DNA of 64,000 bases from Maridesulfovibrio sp. (GCF_963666665.1 NZ_OY762999.1:2919501-2983500), one strand, 5' to 3'. Counted from the stretch's first letter, positions 42,801 to 51,918 are shown. Notes: generated from the letters alone by a model not told the origin. Numbers and translations: made by a program.

Positions 42801-43665
42801 CCTCATCTGCTTGTATCTGGTGGGATGGCAGTGGACCCACCGGAAATTTATGCGGCTTAAAATTCTTGTTTATTGTTACAAAGCTACGCATGCGTAAGCT
42901 GGGCAATGCACTTTCAATAAGTGGAAAATCAGGATGCATGTTTTTAATCTGCACCGTTTCTCCACCCTTGAAATAGCCTTCCATATATTGATCTTCACAG
43001 GCTGTATTAAAAAACTCGTAATTCATGTCATCAGGAAAAAAAGGCCAGCGCTCATTCTTCCATTTTTCATCATAAGTGCCATTCTTCTGCGCCCGTTGCG
43101 GCCACATGAGATCAAGCGGGCCAAAACCGGCCGGGTCTACCTTCTGAGACGGGGATCCGATCTGCTGCTGCGGCAACTCTACATTAGGCAAAGGCACTGC
43201 ATCGAAACCGTCAGGCATGGGTACTCTGTCCATGCCCTTACCAAGAGGATTCTTAGCGTAATCCGATCCCCCGAACGCATTGGCCCAGACCACGGGCATT
43301 TCCACGAACGGTTCCGGTTCGGTGATCAAACCGTTTTTCCAATAACGGTCCCCGAAGATATTCAGCGTTTTTTCTTTTTCAGCAACGCAAACCTGCACTT
43401 GCGAAGCCGGACGGGACTGCCCGCGCGGGGCAAAACATGAACCGCTGACCAGAAACTCGCCACGCGGTTTTGGCACACCCTGATCGATAAGCGGCTTTGG
43501 ACCAAGCTGCGTCGGCACGATCTTCCAGAGTTCCTGTTCATCAAGCAAGCCATCGGGGTCATTAAGATCAAAAAAAACCATGATCCCGACACTGAGATAG
43601 AACTTATCGCCGATCCCCAGCGGACGCGGAAAAAAGGAATGCTGTTTTTCCTTAAAGATCTTCAT
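39832..43665 (-). CDS. DUF2169-pentapeptide fusion protein, T6SS cargo adaptor
   Basis: 1277 residues. N-terminal DUF2169 domain (about 1-340) with the family's WANAFGGSDYAKNPLGKG segment; a central region with long charged helices, probably coiled coil (about 390-520 and 840-970); and C-terminal pentapeptide repeats (about 965-1277; DLSGLDLSGADLS onwards). DUF2169 proteins accompany VgrG and PAAR-like genes and are thought to help load effectors. It lies 12 bases after vgrG. The size and three-part build make it the largest unusual protein of the cluster. Confidence 0.85.
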   Translation of the reverse strand: MKIFKEKQHSFFPRPLGIGDKFYLSVGIMVFFDLNDPDGLLDEQELWKIVPTQLGPKPLIDQGVPKPRGEFLVSGSCFAPRGQSRPASQVQVCVAEKEKTLNIFGDRYWKNGLITEPEPFVEMPVVWANAFGGSDYAKNPLGKGMDRVPMPDGFDAVPLPNVELPQQQIGSPSQKVDPAGFGPLDLMWPQRAQKNGTYDEKWKNERWPFFPDDMNYEFFNTACEDQYMEGYFKGGETVQIKNMHPDFPLIESALPSLRMRSFVTINKNFKPHKFPVGPLPSHQIQADEEFREVSSRLETVWFFPSIMRGLLIYRGTTEVVDDEGADVLRVLIRHEAQDEEPKSIEHYRDLQIKLLNRGVDIDMSKAEEAMQKAKKSLLKIKNIPKFADEIRQKALGNRPSMPMQDPEEVVAGAQKMIAGHYKTLDTLEAMARKAHAENGHLVEINLGVFDKFRDKLAGLEKKLTTTGAKFSATKKKLEASRKDAVKDASTKLKGIKPEHLEKNGFDPDEPIPEDFPFHKKVNPWHDRGFPLVARWRRALENDRETMKKLTDLGLERKTIKRMWLGVNSEVLTESPADWGLDGEDEFTIPAGLVLPRFDGPVLNHIKSNPGRFAEAEEALVPGSNEEPLFLPSSTLIDLPTMPAAAAAPVVCVADELQALFMEQEVGDFCSILTLGSPKAKPGKDAAKELKNALAVLIVRPEKWNEDRELRNEWSDWQSALKTAQPLELEHGSTVFESSTKGSDIRQWVLDHLPEEHGAEHSIPLSMPEKGSPPDENFLKGFMPPFPDVKGLAKGIHAEVQKSMEAKFTRVKAEQETMLAKMREAAVKYSKYGADPSKVVLEPTRPKSTATQVGKDAAAKVRAKAAELKRRNLLTPEDAQKMETEAARMEKTGAKLDAENAKLLKKFEAKKIEMAEGLKKLKSKTLPDDAAAKLAEHGLSADSLRALTREEVQRYHAQGKSLVGAVLSGVDLSGLDLSGADLSKCQLKETNFKGTILDDAKLFQALGAKADFSKASLKRADLGRGLFNKAIFKESDLSQAIAAQSIFKGADFSKAVLRDANFDMAILEKTDFSEAELKGARINMCMISGKADQADFSQSTIKKSIFKSSSLNGADFSEASVNESLFNNVDAHKTDFTDANLDKLRTGRNSNFKDSDFRNATLRGAALRESDFTGSDFRGADFENGLIDNSQLVRANLNGISAKGTRFTKSNLEAASMRAANVHMGGMRKARLVDTDLRGSNLFAVDFYKSVLGNTRFEAANLKRSQLHGKLELLDDDS

Positions 43666-43677
43666 GTGGCTCCGGGG

Positions 43678-45987
43678 CTAGATATTGTTGATCAGTCCTG
43701 CAATATTATTCATCTCGCCTGAAATCTGGCTTGTCTCCGCTGTTACATTGGAGGATGTCCCGATCAGCTTCGTAGAATCACCGATACTCTTAGCCATCAC
43801 TCCGACAATTTTATTATCTTCACCGGCCAAGGCAGTTACTTCTCCGCAGAGATGAGTCAGGTTACCGGCAACGGTATCCATCTCGCCCCAAACCTCTTCA
43901 ACCTGTCCGGCAAGCTTGCTGGCTTCCCCCGCCAGCTGTGCGGTTGCTCCTTTCAAGTCATCAAAATCCATGGCCAAGTTCGTATGCGCCTCACGGATAG
44001 TGCTCAAATCACCATTAATTTCAGCACAAGTAGCGTTCAGCTTGGTCATGTCTATGTTCATCCGGTGATGGTCTGCGATTAATTCTTCACGCTCTGTTTC
44101 AGCCTTGAGGGCAGTACCAAGTACCAGCCCATTTTTGGTTGCAGTAATCTCATTGAGTAAGGCGAGCTTTATCCCGGTCTCCATGCCGACAACGATATCT
44201 TCCTTAAGAGCACCGAAGAATTTGGTATCGTTACCGATATTTACAAGCTGCGAAAATCCGAGCACAACTTTGCTTTCATTGCCGAGAATATAGCTGGCAA
44301 TGTTCTTACCGTTGATTTTAATATTACCCTCGGTGGAAAGAGCCAGACTTTCCTCTTTCTTTTTAGCTTCAATCTCTTCGTCAGCTATCTGCTTTACCTT
44401 TTCTTCAGTCATGGAACTGGAGCTGCCTGCAGGTTCCGCAGCAGCTGAGCCAAGCCGCACATAAGTGTTATCTTTAGGAGTTTTGAGGTGCATACCCTCA
44501 CTGCCCTGCTTATCCTGAATATGGAACAGGTTCTGGCCTCCGGTAACGATAATGCACTTGGTCTGATTGGCATCCTTGACCAGACTGGGGTTTTCCGGAT
44601 TGGGAGCCGCAGACTGAATAATGGGCCGGTCCGGATCTCCCTCTACGCATGTGATCAGCACTTCAGTGCCTTTATGCAACGGGAAATGCATACCGTGGTT
44701 GGAACCGCCGTAAGGCTGGGCCATACGCAACCATGTTGTGGCCTTGCCGCCGCTGCGCCCGGATTCGTCAAAAGGCATGATAACCTTGTAACGGCCCTCT
44801 CCGTCCAGCTCGGCATACTGCCCGCTGCCCGAGGCATCGACTTTTGCATTGATGGTTCCTGCAAACTTCGGCTTCACCGCCTTGCGCTCGGCACGGAACT
44901 GTGTGTTCGCTGGTATACAGGTGAATGAATTGCGATAGTAAAGACGATCCGCGTCTTCAGCGAGATTCAACCCCAGACCGGAAACAAGATAAGCTTCCTG
45001 GCTGCCCTCGTGCACAACTTCCGTAGTCAGATAACGCTGGTTGAAATCCTGACGGTAATGATCCTTCAACTCGAAAATGTATCCGGTACGGATATAAGGA
45101 ACTGTGGACACACCGTGGAATACTTTTTCACGGCAAAGGAACTCCTGCGCCCTGATCTGGGCCAGCGTATTTCCTTCACCCGGGGTTTTAAAATGTTCAC
45201 CGTAAATGTAGATTTCGCCCATCCCCTGCTGGGAGACGAGGGCCTCAGCCTTCATTTCAAGGCTGGGCTTACGGTAGTTGTAATCCTTGAGCAGCACTTT
45301 CTTAGGCAAAGGCTGCTGTTTGAGCATGAAATTCTTAACGATCTCATCACGATGGGTGTGATCAAGATTGCTGGGCGGAGAATAGGTAAGGCTCGTGCCT
45401 TCCTTCATGGGTGAATGGGCGATATGGGTATCGGTAATGACCATCTTCTCGCCCTGATCAGTCTGCTCAAAGTAATAGTACATGCCGTCCCGTTCCATCC
45501 AGCGGGAGACAAAATTAAAATGGGATTCATCATACTGGCAGATATACTCCCATGAGGGATAAGAACCTTGAAGTTTGAAATCAAAGTTCAGTCCTTCCTT
45601 AAGTCCGGCCTTCTTGAGTACGTCACCCAAGAATCCCTGAGCATTTTCATTCAGGAAAATCTGATTGCAATGGGTCAGGGTAGCCCACCAGAGCTTGGGA
45701 ACAAGTTCTGCACGGTAAAAGCAGTACTTCCCGGCCTGATGAAGCTGTTCAAAGGAACTGAGCATGCCTTTAAACGGAATATCTCCGTCATCACGCTTAA
45801 TGTTAAATTCCGCAGGGTTCTGGAGAATGGAACCGATATCGAGATCATTCTTTTCCGAAATCAACATGATGCTGAAACGATAAATGGTCGATAGGCCTTC
45901 TGTTCCCTTGAACCGGACCACGCTGAAGGTGTTCTTATCCGCACCCTTGGACTCAAACACAAATTTGGGCTTGGAAGAATCTGCCAT
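43678..45987 (-). CDS. tssI: T6SS spike protein VgrG (TssI) with helical C-terminal extension
   Basis: 769 residues. The gp27/gp5-like core spans about 1-500 (YICQYDESHFNFVSRWMERDGMYYYFE; the OB-fold GRYKVIMPFD; the needle start SNHGMHFPLHKGTEVLITCVEGDPDRPII). After residue about 520 a charged helix follows, then a needle-like strand region, and a 190-residue tail with repeated helical units of the type LAGE/VAGN/IVGV/LIGT/ISGE. The tail holds no known toxin motif. It may be a docking surface for the DUF2169 adaptor encoded next. Confidence 0.94.
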   Translation of the reverse strand: MADSSKPKFVFESKGADKNTFSVVRFKGTEGLSTIYRFSIMLISEKNDLDIGSILQNPAEFNIKRDDGDIPFKGMLSSFEQLHQAGKYCFYRAELVPKLWWATLTHCNQIFLNENAQGFLGDVLKKAGLKEGLNFDFKLQGSYPSWEYICQYDESHFNFVSRWMERDGMYYYFEQTDQGEKMVITDTHIAHSPMKEGTSLTYSPPSNLDHTHRDEIVKNFMLKQQPLPKKVLLKDYNYRKPSLEMKAEALVSQQGMGEIYIYGEHFKTPGEGNTLAQIRAQEFLCREKVFHGVSTVPYIRTGYIFELKDHYRQDFNQRYLTTEVVHEGSQEAYLVSGLGLNLAEDADRLYYRNSFTCIPANTQFRAERKAVKPKFAGTINAKVDASGSGQYAELDGEGRYKVIMPFDESGRSGGKATTWLRMAQPYGGSNHGMHFPLHKGTEVLITCVEGDPDRPIIQSAAPNPENPSLVKDANQTKCIIVTGGQNLFHIQDKQGSEGMHLKTPKDNTYVRLGSAAAEPAGSSSSMTEEKVKQIADEEIEAKKKEESLALSTEGNIKINGKNIASYILGNESKVVLGFSQLVNIGNDTKFFGALKEDIVVGMETGIKLALLNEITATKNGLVLGTALKAETEREELIADHHRMNIDMTKLNATCAEINGDLSTIREAHTNLAMDFDDLKGATAQLAGEASKLAGQVEEVWGEMDTVAGNLTHLCGEVTALAGEDNKIVGVMAKSIGDSTKLIGTSSNVTAETSQISGEMNNIAGLINNI

Positions 45988-46008
45988 AAAACTACCCTCT
46001 CATGCTCA

Positions 46009-48654
46009 TTATTCAGCGGAAAATTCCATGTTAAAGGAACCGTCTTCATCCACGCCCAGATGCACTGCCGCAGGCATGCCGCCCTCTGTCATATGCATCA
46101 GAATTTCCTTGGACATCTTCGGCAGAACATTGCCGTTCAGGATATATTCGATATTCCTCGCTCCGGTTTCCACCTCGGTACAACGGGCCGCAATCTGATC
46201 CACCACTGAATCATCATAACTCAGCTTCATCTTGTTGTTGGCAAGAAGCATTTTTTCCAGCTTGCCCAGCTTGAGCTTGGTGATCATCTTCATGGCTTCA
46301 GGGTTGAGGCTGAAGTAAGGCACCACGTTCATACGAGCCAGCAACGCGGGTTTAAAATGCTGGGAAAGGAGAGGTCGTACAGCGGAAAGCACAGCGTCCA
46401 TGGGCATTTCGTCCCCCGGATCAAGGCTGGCGGTCATTTCCTGAATGACATCCGTGCCGAGGTTGGAGGTCAGGATAAGGATGGTATTCCTGAAATTGAT
46501 ATCCTTCCCTTCGCCATCGGTGAGCACACCCTTGTCAAAAACCTGATAGAAGGTGTTCATCACATCCAGATGGGCCTTTTCCACCTCATCCAGCAGGACA
46601 ACAGAATATGGCTGACGGCGTACAGCCTCGGTAAGCATGCCGCCTTCACCATAACCGACATAACCCGGAGGCGAACCGATCAGCCTTGATACGGTATGCT
46701 TCTCCTGAAATTCACTCATATTAACGGTAACCACGGAACGTTCATCGCCGAAAAGTAAATCCGCCAAGGAAAGTCCGGTCTCGGTCTTACCCACACCGGA
46801 GGGACCTACCAGCAGGAAAACTCCGATGGGTTGATCCGGGTTCTTGATTCCGGCCTTGGAAGCACGGATGACCTCGGCAATGGAGGCAAGCCCCTGATCC
46901 TGTCCCTTAATGCGAATTTGAAGTTTATCATCAAGGTCCGCAACGGTCGCGGCTTCGTCACGGGCCATCTTGCCTACCGGAATTCCGGTCCAGTCGGAAA
47001 CAACTCGGCCCACCAGATCGGGGGTTACCTCAATCTGGACCATGGGATCATCACCCTGAAGTTCAACTAATGCGGCATCGGCCTTGTCCAAATCTTCTTT
47101 AAGCTTGGCAAGAGCGTCTTCGTCTACAGGATCAGCGCTGCGAGCGTCCTGAATCTGCGCCCGCACATCCAGAACAGCATGGGCGGCATCCTTTTCCTTG
47201 AGCCATTTTTCGCTGATTTCTGCGGCCTCAACATTCTTTGCTTCAATCTTGGCCAGCAACTCCTTGTAATGCTCTTCGTCCACCTCAACCGCGTTACTGC
47301 GGTCCCGATCCACGGCCTTCTTTTCGCGTTCAAGAGCCTGCACCACGCGCTGGCAATCCTCCAGCCTTCCGGGTTTGGCCGAGAGATTAACCTTCACCCG
47401 CGCACAGGTTGTATCCAGCAGATCAATGGCCTTATCCGGCAGAAAACGTCCGGCAATGTACCGGTCCGAATAAACTGCGGCTGCCACGTTGGCATCATCA
47501 CGGATGATCACGTTGTGGGCCTTTTCATAACTTTCGCGTAAACCGCGCAGGATTATGGTCGAAGTATCAACTGACGGTTCACCCAGCTTGACCAGTTGGA
47601 AGCGGCGGGCAAGGGCCGGGTCCTTTTCAAAATATTTCTTGTACTCAGTCCAAGTGGTGGCGGCGCAGGTTTTCAACTCCCCGCGGGCAAGTGCCGGCTT
47701 GAGCAGATTGGCGGCGTCCGCGCCCCCGGCGGAACCTCCGGCACCCACAAGAGTGTGCGCTTCATCAATGAACAGAATGATCGGGGTCTCACTGGATTTG
47801 ATTTCATCAATTACGCCCTTGAGACGGTTCTCGAACTCACCCTTCATTCCGGCTCCGGCTTCCAGAAGGCCCATGTCCAGACCGAGCAAGGTTACGTCGC
47901 TTAAAATTTCCGGCACATCACCTTCAGTGATACGCAGAGCCAGACCTTCGATAACTGCAGTCTTGCCCACCCCCGGTTCACCAACAAGGATAGGGTTATT
48001 TTTGCGGCGGCGGGCAAGGATATCCACCATCTGGCGCATTTCCGGGTCCCTCCCGAAAACCGGATCAATGCCGCCTTCACGGGCCTTGGCTGTGAAATCA
48101 ATGCAGAACCGCTCTATGAATCCACCCTCGCCCTTGGCTGGTGCGGATGATCCTCCTGGCGCGGCTGCAGGCATTTTATATTCCACCGATCCCTTGGTTA
48201 CCGTCCAGAATTCCTTAAGCAGGGTCTCTCGGTTAATGGCTGAAAACAGATCAGCGTAATTGCCGGAAGCATAAAAATTCGGTTTACCCAGAAAAGCCAA
48301 GAGCACCGCACCGGAACGAATGCGGGTTTCCCCCAGTTCCACCGAAGATATGAGCCATGCATCTTCAAAAAGCTCCAGCAGCATGGGCGAAAATACGGGC
48401 TTGCCGGAATTTCCGGTCTTGAAATCCTGCAGCACATCCGTAAGGGCAGCGGTAATACGCGGGGTTTCCACGCCGTATTGACGAAAAATAAGCGGCAGAT
48501 CGCTGTTCACTTCCTCAACACATTTTATGAAAAAATGCTCCACTGAAACTTCATAATTGCTGAGCGAAACACTTAAGCCTGCTGCGTTGTGCAATGCATT
48601 GGTGCAGAAGGTGTCCAGCTTTGAAAGAAGATTTCTTATGTCTACATTGATCAT
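46009..48654 (-). CDS. tssH: T6SS sheath-recycling ATPase ClpV
   Basis: 881 residues. An N-terminal ClpN-type double domain (1-150), AAA1 with Walker A GEPGVGKTAV, a coiled-coil M domain (about 415-520), AAA2 with GPSGVGKTE, and the C-terminal D2-small domain. It disassembles contracted TssB/TssC sheaths. Overlaps tssG by four bases. Confidence 0.95.
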   Translation of the reverse strand: MINVDIRNLLSKLDTFCTNALHNAAGLSVSLSNYEVSVEHFFIKCVEEVNSDLPLIFRQYGVETPRITAALTDVLQDFKTGNSGKPVFSPMLLELFEDAWLISSVELGETRIRSGAVLLAFLGKPNFYASGNYADLFSAINRETLLKEFWTVTKGSVEYKMPAAAPGGSSAPAKGEGGFIERFCIDFTAKAREGGIDPVFGRDPEMRQMVDILARRRKNNPILVGEPGVGKTAVIEGLALRITEGDVPEILSDVTLLGLDMGLLEAGAGMKGEFENRLKGVIDEIKSSETPIILFIDEAHTLVGAGGSAGGADAANLLKPALARGELKTCAATTWTEYKKYFEKDPALARRFQLVKLGEPSVDTSTIILRGLRESYEKAHNVIIRDDANVAAAVYSDRYIAGRFLPDKAIDLLDTTCARVKVNLSAKPGRLEDCQRVVQALEREKKAVDRDRSNAVEVDEEHYKELLAKIEAKNVEAAEISEKWLKEKDAAHAVLDVRAQIQDARSADPVDEDALAKLKEDLDKADAALVELQGDDPMVQIEVTPDLVGRVVSDWTGIPVGKMARDEAATVADLDDKLQIRIKGQDQGLASIAEVIRASKAGIKNPDQPIGVFLLVGPSGVGKTETGLSLADLLFGDERSVVTVNMSEFQEKHTVSRLIGSPPGYVGYGEGGMLTEAVRRQPYSVVLLDEVEKAHLDVMNTFYQVFDKGVLTDGEGKDINFRNTILILTSNLGTDVIQEMTASLDPGDEMPMDAVLSAVRPLLSQHFKPALLARMNVVPYFSLNPEAMKMITKLKLGKLEKMLLANNKMKLSYDDSVVDQIAARCTEVETGARNIEYILNGNVLPKMSKEILMHMTEGGMPAAVHLGVDEDGSFNMEFSAE

Positions 48655-49691
48655 GCTTCATACCTCTCATGAATGTGTCCGCCTTTATTGGAAAAAGACG
48701 CTTTTGCATGTTCCAGATGCTCCCCGGCAAAAATCCATGTGTCGCATCCCAGACCTGACCACTGATCTCCGCCGAGGACTGCAGTGTTGGCTTCCCCGGG
48801 TTTCATTTCAAGGACCAGATCATATTTGAACGGCTCCACCAGATAACCGCGCACCAGATTATCCAACTTATCCCCGCCCTCGGCACCGGGCAGCAGCCTG
48901 TGAAAACGAGCTGAATCAAGCCCCTGCAAATGTACCGCGAATTTGCTGTTGCGGTCTTCCAGCTCCTCTCCGACCCATGACCGCTCGCCTAGCGTGTTCG
49001 AGCTTTCTCCAAGGCAAAAGCGCTGGTCTTCGGGAATTTTCACCTTGCGCAACACGCATTGCTCAATATGGATTTTTGCATGCTGCAAAGAATCCTTGAG
49101 CAGGGTTTCAAGGCCCAGAGCACTATGCGGATATTGGGTTAAAAGTCCGATATGGCGATAACGACGACACTCGGGAGGGACATGGGAAAAAGCCTTGTAG
49201 TGACCGAACCCGAGCAGGCTGTCCAAACGCTCCAGCCATGAATGATCCTGCTCATCCACGGCCTTAATCATCAGCCTTGAACGGCTCCAAGCCCGAAAAA
49301 ATTGTATGTAGGCGTTGTTGTTAATAATATTCAGAAAATCGCGGGTGACAGACTTGTCTTCCGAAGCCTCAGCCAGCAATTCCTCTGTATAAAAAACCGG
49401 GAGCGGTGATGAGGCCCCGTAGAGTCCCAGAAAAGTGGATTCGAGATGATACAGATCGCCGTCTTCACCCTCTTTCTGCTCAATGTCGGTCAGATCGGTT
49501 GCCGGAAAGCCTAGGGACAGCTGCGGACGCACCCGCAGGTGATCACGATAGAATTCTTCAAGGTCCTTGCCCGTGCAATAGTGCGAATGCAGCCGCAGCA
49601 GACGGATGGCCTGAAAAAAAGAATAACCTGTCGGTGTATTGAACAGTTTTCCGGTTACAGAAGAGGACGGTTTCCGATCATCGCAGTCCAC
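48651..49691 (-). CDS. tssG: T6SS baseplate protein TssG
   Basis: 346 residues. The FFQAIRLLRLH opening and the RVRPQLSLGFPATDL segment are TssG hallmarks, as is LYGASSPLPVFYTEELL. GTG start at 49691 behind AAGGAG, overlapping the tssF end by 37 bases. Forms the wedge with TssF and TssE. Confidence 0.93.
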   Translation of the reverse strand: MDCDDRKPSSSVTGKLFNTPTGYSFFQAIRLLRLHSHYCTGKDLEEFYRDHLRVRPQLSLGFPATDLTDIEQKEGEDGDLYHLESTFLGLYGASSPLPVFYTEELLAEASEDKSVTRDFLNIINNNAYIQFFRAWSRSRLMIKAVDEQDHSWLERLDSLLGFGHYKAFSHVPPECRRYRHIGLLTQYPHSALGLETLLKDSLQHAKIHIEQCVLRKVKIPEDQRFCLGESSNTLGERSWVGEELEDRNSKFAVHLQGLDSARFHRLLPGAEGGDKLDNLVRGYLVEPFKYDLVLEMKPGEANTAVLGGDQWSGLGCDTWIFAGEHLEHAKASFSNKGGHIHERYEA

Positions 49692-51385
49692 TTGTAGATC
49701 TCCTTGTTTAAGGTGTCCTCAACAGTCAGCCGGGTAAAACAATTGACCGAGGCATAGCCGGAAAAAAAGCGGTTCATCACCGAGCTGAACAGATAGAGAT
49801 CGCCGCTGTTGGCAAATCCGTCGCAGCTGAGCGACATCCTGATCTCCCGTCCGCGCATGACCAGTCCGCGCACCAGACGGTCTCCCTCACTGACCTCCAT
49901 GCCGGAAATAGCTTCAACACGTTTGGTATTGGCCACTACTGAACTGCGATCCCGGGTATCAGTAAAGATATAAAGTTTGACCATAGCCCGCAGGCTTTCC
50001 ATATCCGCAACAGAAAGATAATTGAGATAGAGATGCGACAGCAGCCGCCAGAGCAGGTTCCGTCCCAGCGGAGGCTGTACCGGGGAGGTGGGCTGGCGGA
50101 TATTTTCAAATGAAGCCAGCTCCGGCGAAGTTCCGGTAGGCTTGTTGATATCCCCGTAACGCAGCTTTTCTGGCAGAGTTCCGTTGGTGCAGGTCAAGGC
50201 CATGGATAATGTTTCGGTCATAGGCTCCTCGCCCTGCGCCGGATAAGCCACGGAAACAAAAATATCCGTTTTATCCCGTACCGGAGAACGGCGGTGGTGC
50301 ACCGTATAGACAGGCATTTCCCCGGCCTGCGGGTTAAACATATGGAATGGTTTGTACGGCTTTTCCTCTACAGTGCCCTGAATATACCCGACCACGTTAT
50401 CCACTGAGTAGACCTGATAATCTCCACCGGAATCACCTGATGGACGGACCTGATATTCCGGGCGTTTATGGTCCAGAATCACTGGTTCGGCATCACGTTT
50501 GAACAAGTTAATTGCCGGGGTGGCAAACAGGCAAAGATCATCTTTAGTAAAACGGTCAAAAGTCTGCGGAACCTTTTCCAGCTCCAGAACTATCTTGAAT
50601 TTTCCGCTGCTTCCCCGGTTACGCCAGTTCTCCAGTCCGGTTATCTCGAAAAAAAGGAATTTTTCCGGCAGGATGAAATATTCCTGCAGAATCCTGTAGC
50701 CCGGAAAGGATTGCGAAGGATAAGGCAGCAGAGCTTCGTCATCTTCAAAGCCGACTGCCTTGAAATTGCTCTTCCCAAGTACGCACAAGCTTCCGTCCTC
50801 GCCGCTGACCTGAATACCACGGATATAATTAAACAAATACTTATAGCGCATTGAGGCTGAGGCCGCGTCTCCGGTCAGGTGGAAGTGCAGGCTGGAATTA
50901 TCCCACTCTTCCAGCGGAAGACCGTTCAATTCCAAACTGATGATCAAGGAACCGGAGGTTCCTGCGCTTTTGACCAGCTCCACATCAGTGATGGAAAGCG
51001 GATGCAAGTCCACATCATAAGTAGTTGAAAAGATACATGACATTCCGCTGACCGGAATTGATCCGATCTGCGCTCCGGCAGGAACCCGAATGCTTTCCAT
51101 CAGGCTCGGCTTAGGAGTAAATTTAACAATAGTTGTCGAAGGGATGGGCCGTAAATAATGCGGGAAAATCAGCTGCACCAGACCGTGCACTATCTCAGGA
51201 AATTCATCGTCCAGCTTCTGGTTGATCATGCCGGACAAAAAAGCCGAACCCTCCAGAAGCCGTTCCACGTCAGGATCAGCACCCGGTCCGGTCAGCATGG
51301 GAGCTAGCGCGGGATGGGTCTTGGAGAATTCCACCGCAAGTTCGCGCAAATGACTCAATTCCCTCTGATAATACTTTTCGATCAT
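49655..51385 (-). CDS. tssF: T6SS baseplate protein TssF
   Basis: 576 residues from the ATG at 51385. The start YYQRELSHLRELAVEFSKTHP and PDVERLLEGSAFLSG are typical of TssF. A longer in-frame reading to 51454 merely translates the repeat element 51392-51478 and is rejected; that element supplies the GGAGG ribosome-binding site. The C-terminal half carries the TssG-contact region. Confidence 0.93.
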   Translation of the reverse strand: MIEKYYQRELSHLRELAVEFSKTHPALAPMLTGPGADPDVERLLEGSAFLSGMINQKLDDEFPEIVHGLVQLIFPHYLRPIPSTTIVKFTPKPSLMESIRVPAGAQIGSIPVSGMSCIFSTTYDVDLHPLSITDVELVKSAGTSGSLIISLELNGLPLEEWDNSSLHFHLTGDAASASMRYKYLFNYIRGIQVSGEDGSLCVLGKSNFKAVGFEDDEALLPYPSQSFPGYRILQEYFILPEKFLFFEITGLENWRNRGSSGKFKIVLELEKVPQTFDRFTKDDLCLFATPAINLFKRDAEPVILDHKRPEYQVRPSGDSGGDYQVYSVDNVVGYIQGTVEEKPYKPFHMFNPQAGEMPVYTVHHRRSPVRDKTDIFVSVAYPAQGEEPMTETLSMALTCTNGTLPEKLRYGDINKPTGTSPELASFENIRQPTSPVQPPLGRNLLWRLLSHLYLNYLSVADMESLRAMVKLYIFTDTRDRSSVVANTKRVEAISGMEVSEGDRLVRGLVMRGREIRMSLSCDGFANSGDLYLFSSVMNRFFSGYASVNCFTRLTVEDTLNKEIYKWTAMIGNRPLL

Positions 51386-51391
51386 TAAGAT

Positions 51392-51478
51392 GCCTCCGGC
51401 GGCTCTCCGAGGGCCAAAGAAACTTTTTGAAAAAAGTTTCTCTGGACTCTTCAAAAACTTTTATTAGGGCTTCGCCGT
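51392..51478 (-). repeat. Intergenic repeat element, copy 2
   Basis: About 87 bases, nearly identical to 37571-37658 (differences mainly one extra A in the hairpin and a few bases at the far end). Same orientation relative to transcription; its GGAGG lies 7 bases before the tssF ATG. Confidence 0.85.
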
Positions 51479-51498
51479 TTTGTTTGATCAGGTACGCG

Positions 51499-51918
51499 TT
51501 AATTATCTTTCACTGAAATCTGGCCGTCCGGATCGAGTACCGTCTCGAACACTACGGGCATGTCTTGGCCTTCTAAGGCCAGTTTAGCTTGTAACTTAAA
51601 ATGCAGGGCCAGCGGGTTATCCTCCATGGGGACGAATTCTATGTGAACGTTTGCCAGCCGGGGTTCATACTTGAGGATGACCTCGGTCATGGATTCCTCA
51701 ATGGAACGAACGGCATCCAGCCCGGTGGCCCCGATCATGGACGTAAAGTCCGGTACCCCGAAATCCGGCGCGATCTGGGCATTACCCTGACGGGTATTGA
51801 GGATCATGCGCAGATAATCGAGCACAGACTTGACCACCTGACTCGGATCGGCAGAATCGCGCCAATCCGGGTCCTCTTCCATAAAACGGATACGTTCAAG
51901 AAGTCGCTGAGTGGTCAA
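51499..51918 (-). CDS. tssE: T6SS baseplate protein TssE (gp25-like)
   Basis: 139 residues, one gp25-like lysozyme-fold domain without lytic function. SVLDYLRMILNTRQGNAQIAPDFGVPDF is the defining region, followed by an IEESMTEVILKYEPRL helix. Correct length. Confidence 0.93.
   Translation of the reverse strand: MTTQRLLERIRFMEEDPDWRDSADPSQVVKSVLDYLRMILNTRQGNAQIAPDFGVPDFTSMIGATGLDAVRSIEESMTEVILKYEPRLANVHIEFVPMEDNPLALHFKLQAKLALEGQDMPVVFETVLDPDGQISVKDN

Noticed and set aside
51386..51454. N-terminal extension of TssF by 23 residues
   Set aside because: The extra codons are a translation of the intergenic repeat; the internal ATG at 51385 has GGAGG and starts the conserved TssF sequence.
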